From Terriglobia bacterium (lineage in GTDB: Bacteria > Acidobacteriota > Terriglobia > JAIQFV01), in the NCBI GenBank assembly GCA_020072965.1, contig JAIQFY010000007.1:59559-123558 (forward strand): DNA of 64,000 nt, written 5' to 3'. Numbering within the stretch: position 1 is the stretch's first letter; the number at the start of each line of letters is the position of its first letter. The notes beneath the pieces are model-generated. The model saw only the letters and a list, made by a program, of their open reading frames with translations, ran no database searches and had not been told where the DNA came from. The translations under genes and the position numbers were made by a program. Below are positions 10,786-19,522 of the stretch, piece after piece.

Positions 10786-11979
10786 TCAAAACCGTGCCAA
10801 CTGGCCCTTCCCCTGTAGTGTGATCCAGAAGTTCAGACCGTCGCTGCAGGCGCCACGCGGAAAACTTGAGGCTCCGGTTGAGAAAGTGCCCAGCGGTGTC
10901 AAATCGGTCGCTTTCCAGAGGGAGACGCTTTGTCCGGAACTGTTCGTGACAAGGATGCGTTGGCCATCGAAGGCCGCGCTGGCCGGTGCATTCAGACCGT
11001 TCCCGCTGAGTGTTGCAATGACGGCGCCGAGGGAAGGTCGAATGACCGAAATGGTGTTCGAACCAATGTTCGGAACCCAGATGTTAGTGCCGTCAAAGAT
11101 CAGGGACTCGGCGCTGCTGCCTGTGAAGACTGTCTGCAGGATATTTCCACTGGAATCCAGCTTCAAAACTGTCCCTGCGGATACATCCGAAACCCAGATG
11201 TTTGTTCCATCGTGGAGGATGCCTTCCGGTGATACGAATCCAGTCGAAACTGTAGTCACCGCCCATGGGGGCGAAGCTCCGGGAGTCACGATCGAGATCG
11301 AGCCCCCATTATTGGCACTCCAGATCCGGTTTCCATCAAAAGCAATTCCCTGGGGATTATTCCCCAGATTGCTGCTGACCGTCGTAACTGCGCCTGCAGT
11401 TTGGCTCGGATCGATCATGTAAAGGTTTCCCGGATTTGTTTGTCCAGTCACAAACACCCGTCCCATCGCGATGAGAACACCCCATGCATTGGTTGCCCCC
11501 GTCCAGGTCTCAAGCAACTTCCCATCGCTCGCACGCACCCGTGAGACACTGCCACTAGAAAAATTGGCCACCCAAAGGTCACCTCCATCGGAGGCGACGA
11601 GTCGTGGAGCATTGCCCACGGTCGTCGTCGCCAGGCCAAGGTCAAGATGCGGGGTAGGGGTCCAAAACTGGTTCAGCGCCGCGCGCCGGCTCCCGCGCTG
11701 CAAGGCCGCGCCCTGTGCGCGAGTGATGAACACCGCCATCTGCTCCCGCGTCACTGTATTCGAAGGACTGAAGGTAGTAGCCGAGGTGCCTGCCGTCAGT
11801 CCAGAGAAATAGGCTTCGGTGATGAAACAGAAGGCAAATGAGGTGCCGACGTCGGTAAAGGGGACGGTAATCGAAGCTCCCCCGCAGGAGCTGGTGTCGG
11901 CATGGAGTGAGATCAACCCCACCGCCAGCAGCACGAGGATGACCACCACCGACAAGATATCACGATGCATTTTTCTCAT
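10786..11979 (-). CDS. Secreted YncE/NHL-like beta-propeller protein with an N-terminal SLH repeat
   Basis: The 397-residue protein begins with a signal-like segment (basic MRKMHRD, then a hydrophobic stretch to about residue 29). A single SLH repeat follows (about residues 40-90, ending VTREQMAVFITRAQG), then a beta-propeller from about residue 105 to the end, built of repeats such as FDGNRIWSANN, HDGTNIWVSD and FDGTNIWVPN. These resemble the YncE/Vgb/NHL type. The ATG is preceded by AAGGAGA on the minus strand. Unlike every other SLH protein here, the repeat is at the N-terminus and lacks the cysteine pair (TAGTSATTFSPS). It is transcribed convergently with the S8 protease gene. A decayed relative lies just upstream. 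No enzymatic role can be read from the sequence; it may be a surface binding protein. Confidence 0.85.
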   Translation of the reverse strand: MRKMHRDILSVVVILVLLAVGLISLHADTSSCGGASITVPFTDVGTSFAFCFITEAYFSGLTAGTSATTFSPSNTVTREQMAVFITRAQGAALQRGSRRAALNQFWTPTPHLDLGLATTTVGNAPRLVASDGGDLWVANFSSGSVSRVRASDGKLLETWTGATNAWGVLIAMGRVFVTGQTNPGNLYMIDPSQTAGAVTTVSSNLGNNPQGIAFDGNRIWSANNGGSISIVTPGASPPWAVTTVSTGFVSPEGILHDGTNIWVSDVSAGTVLKLDSSGNILQTVFTGSSAESLIFDGTNIWVPNIGSNTISVIRPSLGAVIATLSGNGLNAPASAAFDGQRILVTNSSGQSVSLWKATDLTPLGTFSTGASSFPRGACSDGLNFWITLQGKGQLARF

Positions 11980-12129
11980 ATGATGTCTCCTTGTAGTTGC
12001 AGATATGCTTGGGAGTTGTGCCCCCAGGAGAAGCCCGCGATTGACAACTCAGTGAGAAGGGAAGCGCCCTGCTTTGAAATAAATGCGTGTGGGAATAAAC
12101 AACTACAAAGGAAACAAAGCACAACAAGG

Positions 12130-12475
12130 GAATGATTCACGGCCCGCAAGAGGGTTCCAACAGCCTCTCCCGTTGGAGCAGCGCGGGCGGCGACCCGGAA
12201 ACGATATCACTCTGGAAAGATGAATACAACCGCTTTGATAGGCAGGCCAGAGGGCCCAGATCTCGGGCAGCGGCTCCGGGTATTGGCCTTCCACAACGAG
12301 GCGCTGTCCCCAGCAATCTTTGTGGCAAGGATGCGTTGACCGTCGAAGGCTGTGAAGTCCGGGGCAAGCAGGCCATTGCCGTTGTGCCCACGACAGCGCG
12401 TTTGGAAGCGCGAACGACAGTCAAGATGTCAGAGCTGAGGTTTGGGACCCCAAGGAAGGTCGTTGGTTGGCTTTC
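12130..12475 (-). pseudogene. Decayed C-terminal fragment of a second SLH/propeller gene
   Basis: On the minus strand, fragments in different frames match the last part of the propeller protein next door. VPNLSSDILTVVRASKRAVV aligns with VPNIGSNTISVIRPSLGAVI, and after a frame change GNGLLAPDFTAFDGQRILAT aligns with GNGLNAPASAAFDGQRILVT. No intact frame covers both. The neighbour ends at 11979 on the same strand, so this looks like the remains of a tandem duplicate. The far C-terminal part, about 12130-12280, is only weakly recognisable. Confidence 0.7.
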
Positions 12476-13252
12476 AGTCTAGGTTTTTGGCTTTCGTCCC
12501 AAAGGGCAACGGGCTGTAAACGGTTTAGTGAATGCAATTCCAATTTCCAGAACTTCTTAAATTCTTACAGAATTTTCGCCTTGCGAAAAAAGCGAAAGAA
12601 GCGAAGAAAGCGTTGAGATTTGACGGAGCAATGTAGCAGGGCCTTCGGAGAGAAGGTCTTTGGGGGACCATTAGCGGCAAGAGGCTATGCGGGATTACCG
12701 GGAGTGGCCATTGATTTCATTGGGTTAGCGATCATCTGGTGTCGTCAAGAAGTTTCGGAATTAGTTTCAACGCAGAACCTCGAGAAACCCCAATTTGGAG
12801 AATGATTTGCTAGATGAGACGATGACCACTAAGTGTGCACATGAGCGGAGGGGTGCACATTGCTATTCACACGGCTCCAAGAAGCCACTTTTGAGGGCAA
12901 CGATCCAAGTGCAGGATGGAAGAGAATGCCAGAGGGACAGCCTGACAAAGATACTAGGGTGTGCGACCGGCTTGAGAGCCGCGAATGAGAACCCAGATCT
13001 GCTGAAATGGAGCCCGAGTCTTTGAGGTCTTTACGTTCCAGCGGTGAACTGCCTGACCTCAGTGAATCAGAATCGGGTTGGGTCGCTTTGTCTGTAAACC
13101 TATTGTCCTAGATGGAAGCCGAGCAGTCCAGTCGACAGCGATGCGATGTGGGACCATCGACTATAAATCGGTCAAAGCCCGGGGTAGCGCGCTCAATCCA
13201 TCACTAAAACTGCCACAACGCAGCCAAGGAAGAAGACAAGGAGAATGGAGTA
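12476..13252. other. Intergenic region, no gene recognised
   Basis: About 780 bases without a supported gene. They include a small hairpin TTTTCGC/GCGAAAA (12573-12589) running into a short imperfect GCGAAAnAA tandem repeat (to about 12612). Short open frames here have no recognisable motif or consistent ribosome binding site. The last bases carry the ribosome binding site of the next gene. Confidence 0.5.
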
Positions 13253-14125
13253 ATGCGAAAAACAAGGTCGATTCACTGTAGTTGGCTCATAATCGGAGCC
13301 ATTCTCGCAATTGCGATTATGTGGCCAGGATCAGCTGCCGCGCAAAAGGTGAAATACAATGGAGCGGAACTGGATGCGAGCGCCATTCCTCAGCCTCCTG
13401 CTTCAATCGGGGTAGTCGGAATGGGAAGGCCTTCGGGTCCTCCGGCCGCTCCCTTGAATCTTCCAAGCCCAAGCTGGGGCACCGCTAATTGGGTCACGAC
13501 CATGATCGGTCCTTCCGACTTTGCCCGCCGGGATGGTTGCTCCTGTAACGGGGTACCGGATACGGGTAATATGGTTGGAATTCTACCGGCCGTTGGAGAG
13601 GAATATGTTTGTCTTGGAGCGCCTGTGCGTCTTCCCGCTGGAGCCTCGCTCAAAGCTGTTCGCGTGTTTATGAATAACACCTACGACACAAACCCTTCGA
13701 TGGGACTATGGAAATACCACCAGTATTATTCAAGTCCTGAGATGCTCGTTGGCCTGAGCGGAGGGACCCCTGGCGGCGGCAACCAATTTGTCGATTACGC
13801 ACTACCGGCCGCCGAGACGGTTGCCAATGAGAACGTGTATTACCTTCTCGCGATGCTGTATCGCGATACTGTGAAGACAGATCAATTTCATCAGATTTAC
13901 GGCGTGCAGCTCTGGTACCAACTCCAAGTCAGTCCCGCTCCCGCGGTTGCCAGCTTCAATGATGTTCCGACAACTCATCCATGGTTCCAGTGGATAGAGG
14001 CGCTTAAGGAATCCGGGCTCACTGCCGGCTGCGGTGGAGGTAACTTCTGCCCAGACTCCCCTGTCACCCGCGGACAAATGGCAATCTTCTTGTCCAAGGC
14101 GCTCGGGCTGAACTGGCCCAACTGA
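13253..14125 (+). CDS. Small secreted protein with one C-terminal SLH repeat (paralogue 1 of 3)
   Basis: The 290-residue protein has a clear signal peptide (MRKTRS, hydrophobic core, AAAQ near residue 31), a middle domain of unknown function (about 35-225) and one SLH repeat (~229-290) with the cysteine pair AGC...FCP. The middle domain shares GDGC-like, ILPA, CLGAPV.LP and YQLQVSPAPAVASF stretches with the two following genes. AAGGAG lies about 12 bases before the ATG at 13253. Function is unknown. The SLH repeat suggests anchoring to the envelope, and the conserved cysteines suggest an extracytoplasmic disulfide-stabilised fold. Confidence 0.85.
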   Translation: MRKTRSIHCSWLIIGAILAIAIMWPGSAAAQKVKYNGAELDASAIPQPPASIGVVGMGRPSGPPAAPLNLPSPSWGTANWVTTMIGPSDFARRDGCSCNGVPDTGNMVGILPAVGEEYVCLGAPVRLPAGASLKAVRVFMNNTYDTNPSMGLWKYHQYYSSPEMLVGLSGGTPGGGNQFVDYALPAAETVANENVYYLLAMLYRDTVKTDQFHQIYGVQLWYQLQVSPAPAVASFNDVPTTHPWFQWIEALKESGLTAGCGGGNFCPDSPVTRGQMAIFLSKALGLNWPN

Positions 14126-14810
14126 AGCGCTTCCATTGGCGCTTTGGAACAGGTTGAGAGACCCCGGCCCGGCGACGGGCCGGGACATTCCTTTGTTAGA
14201 GCAATTGACGCGGAAGAAAGTATTGGCGTCCGCAGTCATAGTCAGTACTTCAGGGAAACTGGTGGAAACTTTGCCCGGCGCCTTCATGAAATGAGTCGGG
14301 CTCGGCAGCTGAGTTGCTCTACGCTGCGCTGGGGTATTGGGTGATTTGATTTTCCGTAGGTTTCGGCCAATTTCAGGGCCTAACCTCGATCCATTGTTTC
14401 AAGAGCTAGTGTTAGCTTGCGACAAGACCTCCCCCAAATCCCACGCCATACTCAATGTAGCACTCGACCTCAAAACATCCGTGGTCGTAAGGTTCTGTAT
14501 ATGTCCCCTGTTGAAACTGAAACTATGAGCAATCTAATATGGTTTCAAGAGGAGGCTAACCAGGGCGGCCTTCAAACGAAACCCTGAATTAGTCCACCTG
14601 AGAAAAGATTTGATTACAACCCTGGCTTTACGTTCCTTTGGTCTTTTACTTGCACGAACGGGATGGGATCGAAAATCGGAGCTCGGACCGCATTCTTGTT
14701 AGTTTTAGTCAGGTCTAAAGGTGACATTGGGAGAGAATGTCACGGGGTGCATCGACAATAATTCGGTTGATTCAGTAAGGAAGTTTAGAAATTTCAAGGA
14801 GGGTAGCACA
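14126..14810. other. Spacer after paralogue 1, partly duplicated downstream
   Basis: 685 bases without a gene. A hairpin lies at 14162-14185. Blocks near 14330-14357, 14395-14411 (ending TTTCAAGAGCTAGT) and from 14530 resemble blocks in the next spacer at about 16022-16053, 16091-16107 and from 16543, so spacer and gene were duplicated together. The ribosome binding site AAGGAGGG for the next gene ends about eight bases before its ATG. Confidence 0.6.
14162..14185. repeat. GC-rich hairpin, family C copy 1
   Basis: Arms CCCGGCCCG and CGGGCCGGG around GCGA. Similar hairpins follow the next two paralogues and frr. There is no T-run, so it is not a standard terminator. Confidence 0.65.
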
Positions 14811-15689
14811 ATGAAAAAGGTGAGGAAGGTACTGTTTGTGGATCTTCTGTCGGTCACTGTGGCAGCGGCTTTTCTATGGTCCGCACCTGCAACTGCCCAG
14901 ATGGTGAGGTACTATGGGAGGGTGATGGATGCGAAGCAGGTCCCTCAGTCCCTTCAGACGACCACGGTCGTCGCTTCTGGAACTTCAGGTTCTTTGGGCT
15001 CGCCAGCCGGACTTTCGGGTCCAAGCGCCTGGGGCACGGGTTTGACTGACTATAAGGTCAACCCTGGGGACTTCATTCATCAGGAAGGCTGCGTTTTCGA
15101 CGGGCCAGCTGACCTATCAAACTTTGAGGGAATCATGCCGGCCTCTGGCCAGTCTTCTACCTGTCTCGGTGCGCCGGTTCATTTGCCTTCGGGGGCGTCG
15201 CTCCAGGCTGTTGTGTTGGATTACAATGATACATTTCCGGCACTTCCCCCCGCTTCGATGAGCATTGGGTTCAATAAGTCCGGCTCTTTTGGGGCGACAA
15301 CATTTGTTGCAGACCTTACTCCGACCGTTTTTGCCACCGGTGACACGTCTGTTACATTCAATCTCATCAATCCCGAGACCATTGACAATAATGGTTTCTC
15401 GTACTACGTCCTTGCCATCTTGGACCGCAGCACAATCGACCCAAGCCAATTCGAAAAGATTTACAACTTGCATTTCTTGTACAAGCTCCAGGTCAGTCCC
15501 GCTCCGGCGGTCGCGAGCTTCACCGATGTTCCAACAAACCATCCGTTCTTCAAATGGGTTGAAGCGCTCAAGGGCTCCGGGATCACGGCGGGATGCGGTG
15601 GCGGCAATTTCTGTCCCGACAGCCCGGTGACCCGCGCCCAGATGGCGGTCTTTCTGTCGGTGGCACTTGGCCTGTCCTGGCCGAATTGA
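14811..15689 (+). CDS. Small secreted protein with one C-terminal SLH repeat (paralogue 2 of 3)
   Basis: The start is set at ATG 14811 because AAGGAGGG precedes it at the right distance and a signal peptide (MKKVRKVLFVDLL to ATAQ) follows at once; the frame stays open 30 codons further upstream without such a site. The 292-residue product has the same layout as its neighbours: signal peptide, middle domain with GDFIHQEGC, SNFEGIMPASGQSS and CLGAPVHLPSGASLQA, and one SLH repeat (~231-292) with the AGC...FCP cysteine pair. It is clearly paralogous to the genes at 13253 and 16818, and closer to the latter. Function is unknown; a surface location is inferred. Confidence 0.85.
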   Translation: MKKVRKVLFVDLLSVTVAAAFLWSAPATAQMVRYYGRVMDAKQVPQSLQTTTVVASGTSGSLGSPAGLSGPSAWGTGLTDYKVNPGDFIHQEGCVFDGPADLSNFEGIMPASGQSSTCLGAPVHLPSGASLQAVVLDYNDTFPALPPASMSIGFNKSGSFGATTFVADLTPTVFATGDTSVTFNLINPETIDNNGFSYYVLAILDRSTIDPSQFEKIYNLHFLYKLQVSPAPAVASFTDVPTNHPFFKWVEALKGSGITAGCGGGNFCPDSPVTRAQMAVFLSVALGLSWPN

Positions 15690-15710
15690 CGCGATCCTTC
15701 TGGATCGACC

Positions 15711-15825
15711 GGGCTTTTAAGTGCGTTGAGGTGGTCGAGAAGTCTGAGATCACGGCAGGGAACAGGGCAACAATTTCTGTCGGAACAATCCGCGCGTTCG
15801 CGCCCGGGCGGTCACGGCTACCTGT
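15711..15825 (+). pseudogene. Decayed SLH repeat remnant
   Basis: Just after the stop codon, the DNA still resembles an SLH repeat. GTTGAGGTGGTCGAGAAG, GAGATCACGGCAGGG and CAATTTCTGTC line up in order with the SLH-coding end of the preceding gene, but the frame is broken and the conserved cysteine and VTRAQMA codons are lost. It looks like a former second SLH repeat or a duplicated gene tail. Confidence 0.6.
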
Positions 15826-15858
15826 TGGGAACTGCCCAGTTCTGTCTCAAGGATGAAA

Positions 15859-15882
15859 CCCCGGCCCGGCAACGGGCTGGGG
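15859..15882. repeat. GC-rich hairpin, family C copy 2
   Basis: Arms CCCCGGCCCG and CGGGCTGGGG around GCAA, preceded by GGATGAAA exactly as in the copy after paralogue 3. Confidence 0.65.
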
Positions 15883-16817
15883 CACGTCATGCGCCAGATC
15901 ATCCAACGTGGAAAGATAGCTGAGGCCTGCAATCAGCATCAGGACTTCCCAAAAGCTGGTGCGGGCCTGGGCTTGATGGTTGCATTCTCTAGCTCGGGCC
16001 AAGGGCTAAACTGCTTTGCACTGCCTTTGGGTTTTCGGCGATTTGGTTTTCCACCCCCGCCCACCCTTTCCAAGACTCTCCTTGGATAATTCGTTTCAAG
16101 AGCTAGTCCCAACCCTCAGTCATACCTCCGTAAAGTTCCCTCTTCCAACTGCCTTGATACACCCTCTGATCGGATGTCTGTTATAGCCACTGATGACGAT
16201 CAAATAGAGAGACCCTGCTGGTGGAGTCCGCTACTGATTGTCGGCATAGTCGCGCGTCTCAGTGACACCATGATTCGAGTACTTACTGTCTCTATATTCT
16301 ATTATGGTATAACTTCCAACGGGTCCCTTGAGTGGCGCAGCCTTGTTCGCATTCGAGGTTCCTGCGATGCAGCCTGGTGATAAACCGCCTTTGCCCTGCA
16401 GTATCCCAAGATCTCCAAGTTGGGAAACAACCACCAACGAGTGCACCATTGGAAAAACACTTTGCTGCTTGGAATATCCCCCACAAAAGCTTCCGTGCGC
16501 GTGAGGTGTGATTGATGTTCCCGTTGACACCAAAGCAATGAACAGCCTAATATGACTTCATAGGAAAGCGAAGCAGGCCGTAACTCAAACGAAGCTTCTG
16601 AGATCAGTTCTCCTCAAATGGAACCAGGATTTCTCACCGCCTTTAAGTTCCATTGAAGTGAATCCTTAGTATTGATTCAATAGATAGGAAAGCTAAGCTC
16701 TAGCTGGATTCTAGCCGGTGCCCAAGCATGAGACTTGGATAAGAGCCCGCGAGGCGTATCGAGAGTGATTCGGTTGGGGCGGAAGATAGATCCACCATTT
16801 TAAAGGAGGCAACCAAG
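15883..16817. other. Spacer before paralogue 3 with extra unexplained segment
   Basis: No supported gene in about 935 bases. Flanking blocks are shared with the spacer at 14330-14560, but the interval between matching blocks is about 317 bases longer here. The extra segment, roughly 16130-16520, carries an open minus-strand frame of 100 codons with no recognised motif. AAAGGAGG precedes the next ATG. Confidence 0.5.
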
Positions 16818-17663
16818 ATGAAAAGCGCAGGTAGGGTTCTATTTTTAAGTATGTTGTTGTTCACGGTGGCGGTGGCTTTACTTTGGCCTGTCTCTGCAAC
16901 CGCGCAGAAGGTGAAATACTATGGAATGGAGATTGATGCGGGCGAGACACCTCCGCCTGTGCCCCCTTCGACTGTCGTTGTCTCTGGACTTTCAGGTCCG
17001 AGCAACTGGGGCACCTTGGGTTGGAATACCTACAAACTTAGTCCCGGAGACTTCATTCGTCGAGATGGCTGCGCTTTCAATGGGACACCTGACCTCTCAA
17101 ACTTCTCGGGGATCTTACCGGCCTCTGGCCAATCGAGCATTTGCATTGGTGCGTCGGTACATTTGCCTACAGGGGCGTCACTCCAGGCTGGCTACTTGGT
17201 TTACAATGATACAAATCCCTCCTCTGACCCTAGTATGGGCCTCTGGAAATACGATACTTTTGGAGTATCAACACTGGTGATGAGCCTCGCGCCGCCCGCT
17301 TTCAGCGCTGGTAACAATACTTTTTCGGTCGATATTTCCTCCTCTCCGGAGACCATTGACAATTTTACATACTCGTATTACGTGCTCGCCATCCTGGACC
17401 GTAGCACGGTTACTCCAAGCCAACTCGAGAAGATTTACAGCTTGCATATGGGGTACAGGCTCCAGGTCAGCCCCGCTCCGGCGGTGGCCTCCTTCACAGA
17501 TGTCCCCACGGGCCACTGGGCCTTCAGGTGGGTTGAAGCACTCAAGGGCGCCGGGATCACGGCAGGGTGCGGTGGAACCAGTTTCTGCCCGGACAGCCCG
17601 GTGACTCGTGCCCAGATGGCGGTTTTCCTGTCCAATGCGCTTGGTCTGTATTGGACATACTGA
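16818..17663 (+). CDS. Small secreted protein with one C-terminal SLH repeat (paralogue 3 of 3)
   Basis: The 281-residue protein starts at ATG 16818 behind AAAGGAGG. It has a signal peptide (MKSAGRVLFLSML to ATAQ), the shared middle domain (GDFIRRDGC, DLSNFSGILPASGQSS, CIGASVHLPTGASLQA, ETIDN, YYVLAILDRST) and one SLH repeat (~222-281) with the cysteine pair AGC...FCP. It is the third member of the tandem family. The middle domain is not one I recognise. Surface attachment through SLH is inferred from the family. Confidence 0.85.
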   Translation: MKSAGRVLFLSMLLFTVAVALLWPVSATAQKVKYYGMEIDAGETPPPVPPSTVVVSGLSGPSNWGTLGWNTYKLSPGDFIRRDGCAFNGTPDLSNFSGILPASGQSSICIGASVHLPTGASLQAGYLVYNDTNPSSDPSMGLWKYDTFGVSTLVMSLAPPAFSAGNNTFSVDISSSPETIDNFTYSYYVLAILDRSTVTPSQLEKIYSLHMGYRLQVSPAPAVASFTDVPTGHWAFRWVEALKGAGITAGCGGTSFCPDSPVTRAQMAVFLSNALGLYWTY

Positions 17664-17682
17664 TGCTTTCAGTGTGAATTGA

Positions 17683-17804
17683 CTGGGCCTTCAAGGACGT
17701 TGAGTTATCCTGGAACACCAGGATTCCTGCAGGGAGCGGTGGCAGTGATTTCTGGTGGGACAGTCCGCGGGTTAGCGCCCGGACGGTTGCGGCCGGTTTG
17801 CTGG
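17683..17804 (+). pseudogene. Decayed SLH repeat remnant
   Basis: After the stop codon of paralogue 3 the DNA again resembles the SLH-coding tail. TGGGCCTTCA, GTTGAG, GCAGGGAGCGGTGG and GGACAGTCCG occur in the same order as in that gene, but the frame is broken. This is the same pattern as the remnant at 15711-15825. Confidence 0.6.
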
Positions 17805-17834
17805 TAGCTACTGAGCTCTGCCCCATGGATGAAA

Positions 17835-17858
17835 CCCCGGCCGGTCGACCGGCCGGGG
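17835..17858. repeat. Perfect GC-rich palindrome, family C copy 3
   Basis: Arms CCCCGGCCGG and CCGGCCGGGG around TCGA, preceded by GGATGAAA as in copy 2. It sits downstream of the decayed SLH remnant. Confidence 0.7.
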
Positions 17859-18322
17859 CGCCTTAATACCCGAAGGCCTGAAGCCTGGTGCGCGAGCGAC
17901 ATTCGTGTGCCTGTTCAGCTTCGTTAATGTCTGACCGTCCGCATCAATATTCAGTCTCCCTTTTGGAATGAAGTTCCCTTCCGGGACGCACTTTCCTTTT
18001 GAAAATAGACTCCAGGAGCATCTTGATAACACGGACTGACAATCTTCAGTCCAGTCCCTCGCATTGGGGGAGTCGAATATGCTAGACTGCCTCCTCTCTT
18101 CACGGGGCGTCGATTGAGAACTAACCCAGTAGGTCTTGAAATTCTCTAACACCTGCACTCCCAGACCTGAAGCTAGTCCCTGTAATCGAGTCCAGCCCTG
18201 GAAATTGATGATATTCGAGTGTGAGCTTCAGGCTTAAGCGTTGTAGTCGCTTGTGGATGGGCCCCCGTGATCTCCCGGTGACCCGCAGTTTGAGCGTCGT
18301 GCCAGGCCAGTTGGCATGAATT
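17859..18322. other. Intergenic region before the polysaccharide cluster
   Basis: About 460 bases in which I see no gene, clear promoter or repeat. It separates the surface-protein region from the glycosyltransferase cluster, whose first gene starts at 18323. Confidence 0.5.
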
Positions 18323-19501
18323 ATGAAATATCGCGTCACGATCTACTGTCCGGATCAACATCTGCTCTACGAAGGCCGAACTCCGGATGAACAGGGTGTA
18401 GGTGGAGGGGTCACGGCGCGCATCCGCCTGGCACAGGCGCTGGTCCGGCTGGGACACGAGGTGTCCGTGATCGCGAATGTGCCCCGCTGCCATGTCTATG
18501 CGGGGGTTCGCTTCCAGCCGCTTGCCGAGACCGGGGGCATCGACACGGATATACTCGTTCTCAACACGACGGGGGGCAGACTTGATCTCAGCCCGGTGCT
18601 CGGCCTGCAGGTGAAAAATCGATGGAGGGAAGTTTGGATTGGAGGTGTTTCGCCAGTTGGAGGATTGGAGGAAGTCAATTACGATCTTCTGATAGTACCC
18701 AGCAACTTCATCCACGGAGTCGTACGGGACCAATGGAGGGTTCCGGCTCACCGGATTTTTGTCGCCTACAACGGTTTCCAGAATTACAAGAAGCGGTTCC
18801 GGTTGCGGCCTAATCCGCGTCGGAATCTATATCGGCTTGTCTATACAGGCCACCCCAGCAAGGGGCTGGAAACTGCCCGGGCGATCCTGCGTTTGACGCG
18901 GATGGAAGATCCTCGTTTCGAACTGCACATTTTTGGCGGCAACAGGCTGTGGGGAGGTGTCGAGCAGGAGGTTGAACAGGAAGCCGGTGTTTTTTATCGT
19001 GGATTGGTTGGGCAACGACGCCTCGCCGAGGAATTGAAACAGAGTAGCGTTTTGCTTAGCCTCCAGTCCATTCCGGAGGCGTTCGGTATCAGCGTGGTTG
19101 AGGCCATGGCCGCGGGTAATCTTGTCATCGCCAGCCCGGTGGGTGCCCTTGGAGAGATCATACGCGATGGCCACGACGGATTTCTGGTGGCTGGAGATCA
19201 TGGCCAGGAGGATACTCAGAAGCGGGTGGCGGCCTTGATACTGGATTTGCTCCGTTGTCCCGAACGTGCAGGGAAGATCCGGCGCAGTGCCATGCGGGCT
19301 CCTATGGATTGGGACACAATCGCCCGCGCCTGGGAGGGCCGCTGGCGGTGGGCGCTGGAGGGAGGGGCTGAGCCTGGCAGGGCCCCGAACGTCGATGATC
19401 GGTGCATCTGTCCAGAGTGCGGCGGAGCCCAACTGCGGCTCGAAGACGGCGGCCATTGCACACGCTGCGGGAAGTTTGAGCGAGAACTGAAGGGTAGCTG
19501 A
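18323..19501 (+). CDS. GT4-family glycosyltransferase with C-terminal zinc ribbon
   Basis: This is a cytoplasmic GT-B fold sugar transferase of 392 residues. The N-terminal acceptor half contains GVGGGVTARIRLAQALVRLGHEV. The C-terminal donor half has the retaining GT4 signature EAFGISVVEAMAAGN (about residues 251-265), whose two Glu residues contact the nucleotide-sugar. An unusual tail (~361-385) carries CPEC and CTRC, a four-cysteine zinc ribbon not part of standard GT4 enzymes. It opens the + strand polysaccharide cluster, with an FkbM methyltransferase 21 bases downstream. Sugar specificity cannot be read from the sequence. Confidence 0.88.
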   Translation: MKYRVTIYCPDQHLLYEGRTPDEQGVGGGVTARIRLAQALVRLGHEVSVIANVPRCHVYAGVRFQPLAETGGIDTDILVLNTTGGRLDLSPVLGLQVKNRWREVWIGGVSPVGGLEEVNYDLLIVPSNFIHGVVRDQWRVPAHRIFVAYNGFQNYKKRFRLRPNPRRNLYRLVYTGHPSKGLETARAILRLTRMEDPRFELHIFGGNRLWGGVEQEVEQEAGVFYRGLVGQRRLAEELKQSSVLLSLQSIPEAFGISVVEAMAAGNLVIASPVGALGEIIRDGHDGFLVAGDHGQEDTQKRVAALILDLLRCPERAGKIRRSAMRAPMDWDTIARAWEGRWRWALEGGAEPGRAPNVDDRCICPECGGAQLRLEDGGHCTRCGKFERELKGS

Positions 19502-19522
19502 AATCCTCTTTATGGATAGCTT

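Noticed and set aside
16231..16533. Minus-strand open frame of 100 codons in the spacer before paralogue 3
   Set aside because: No recognised motif, no clear ribosome binding site, and the DNA has other open frames of similar length; noted only as an unexplained segment.
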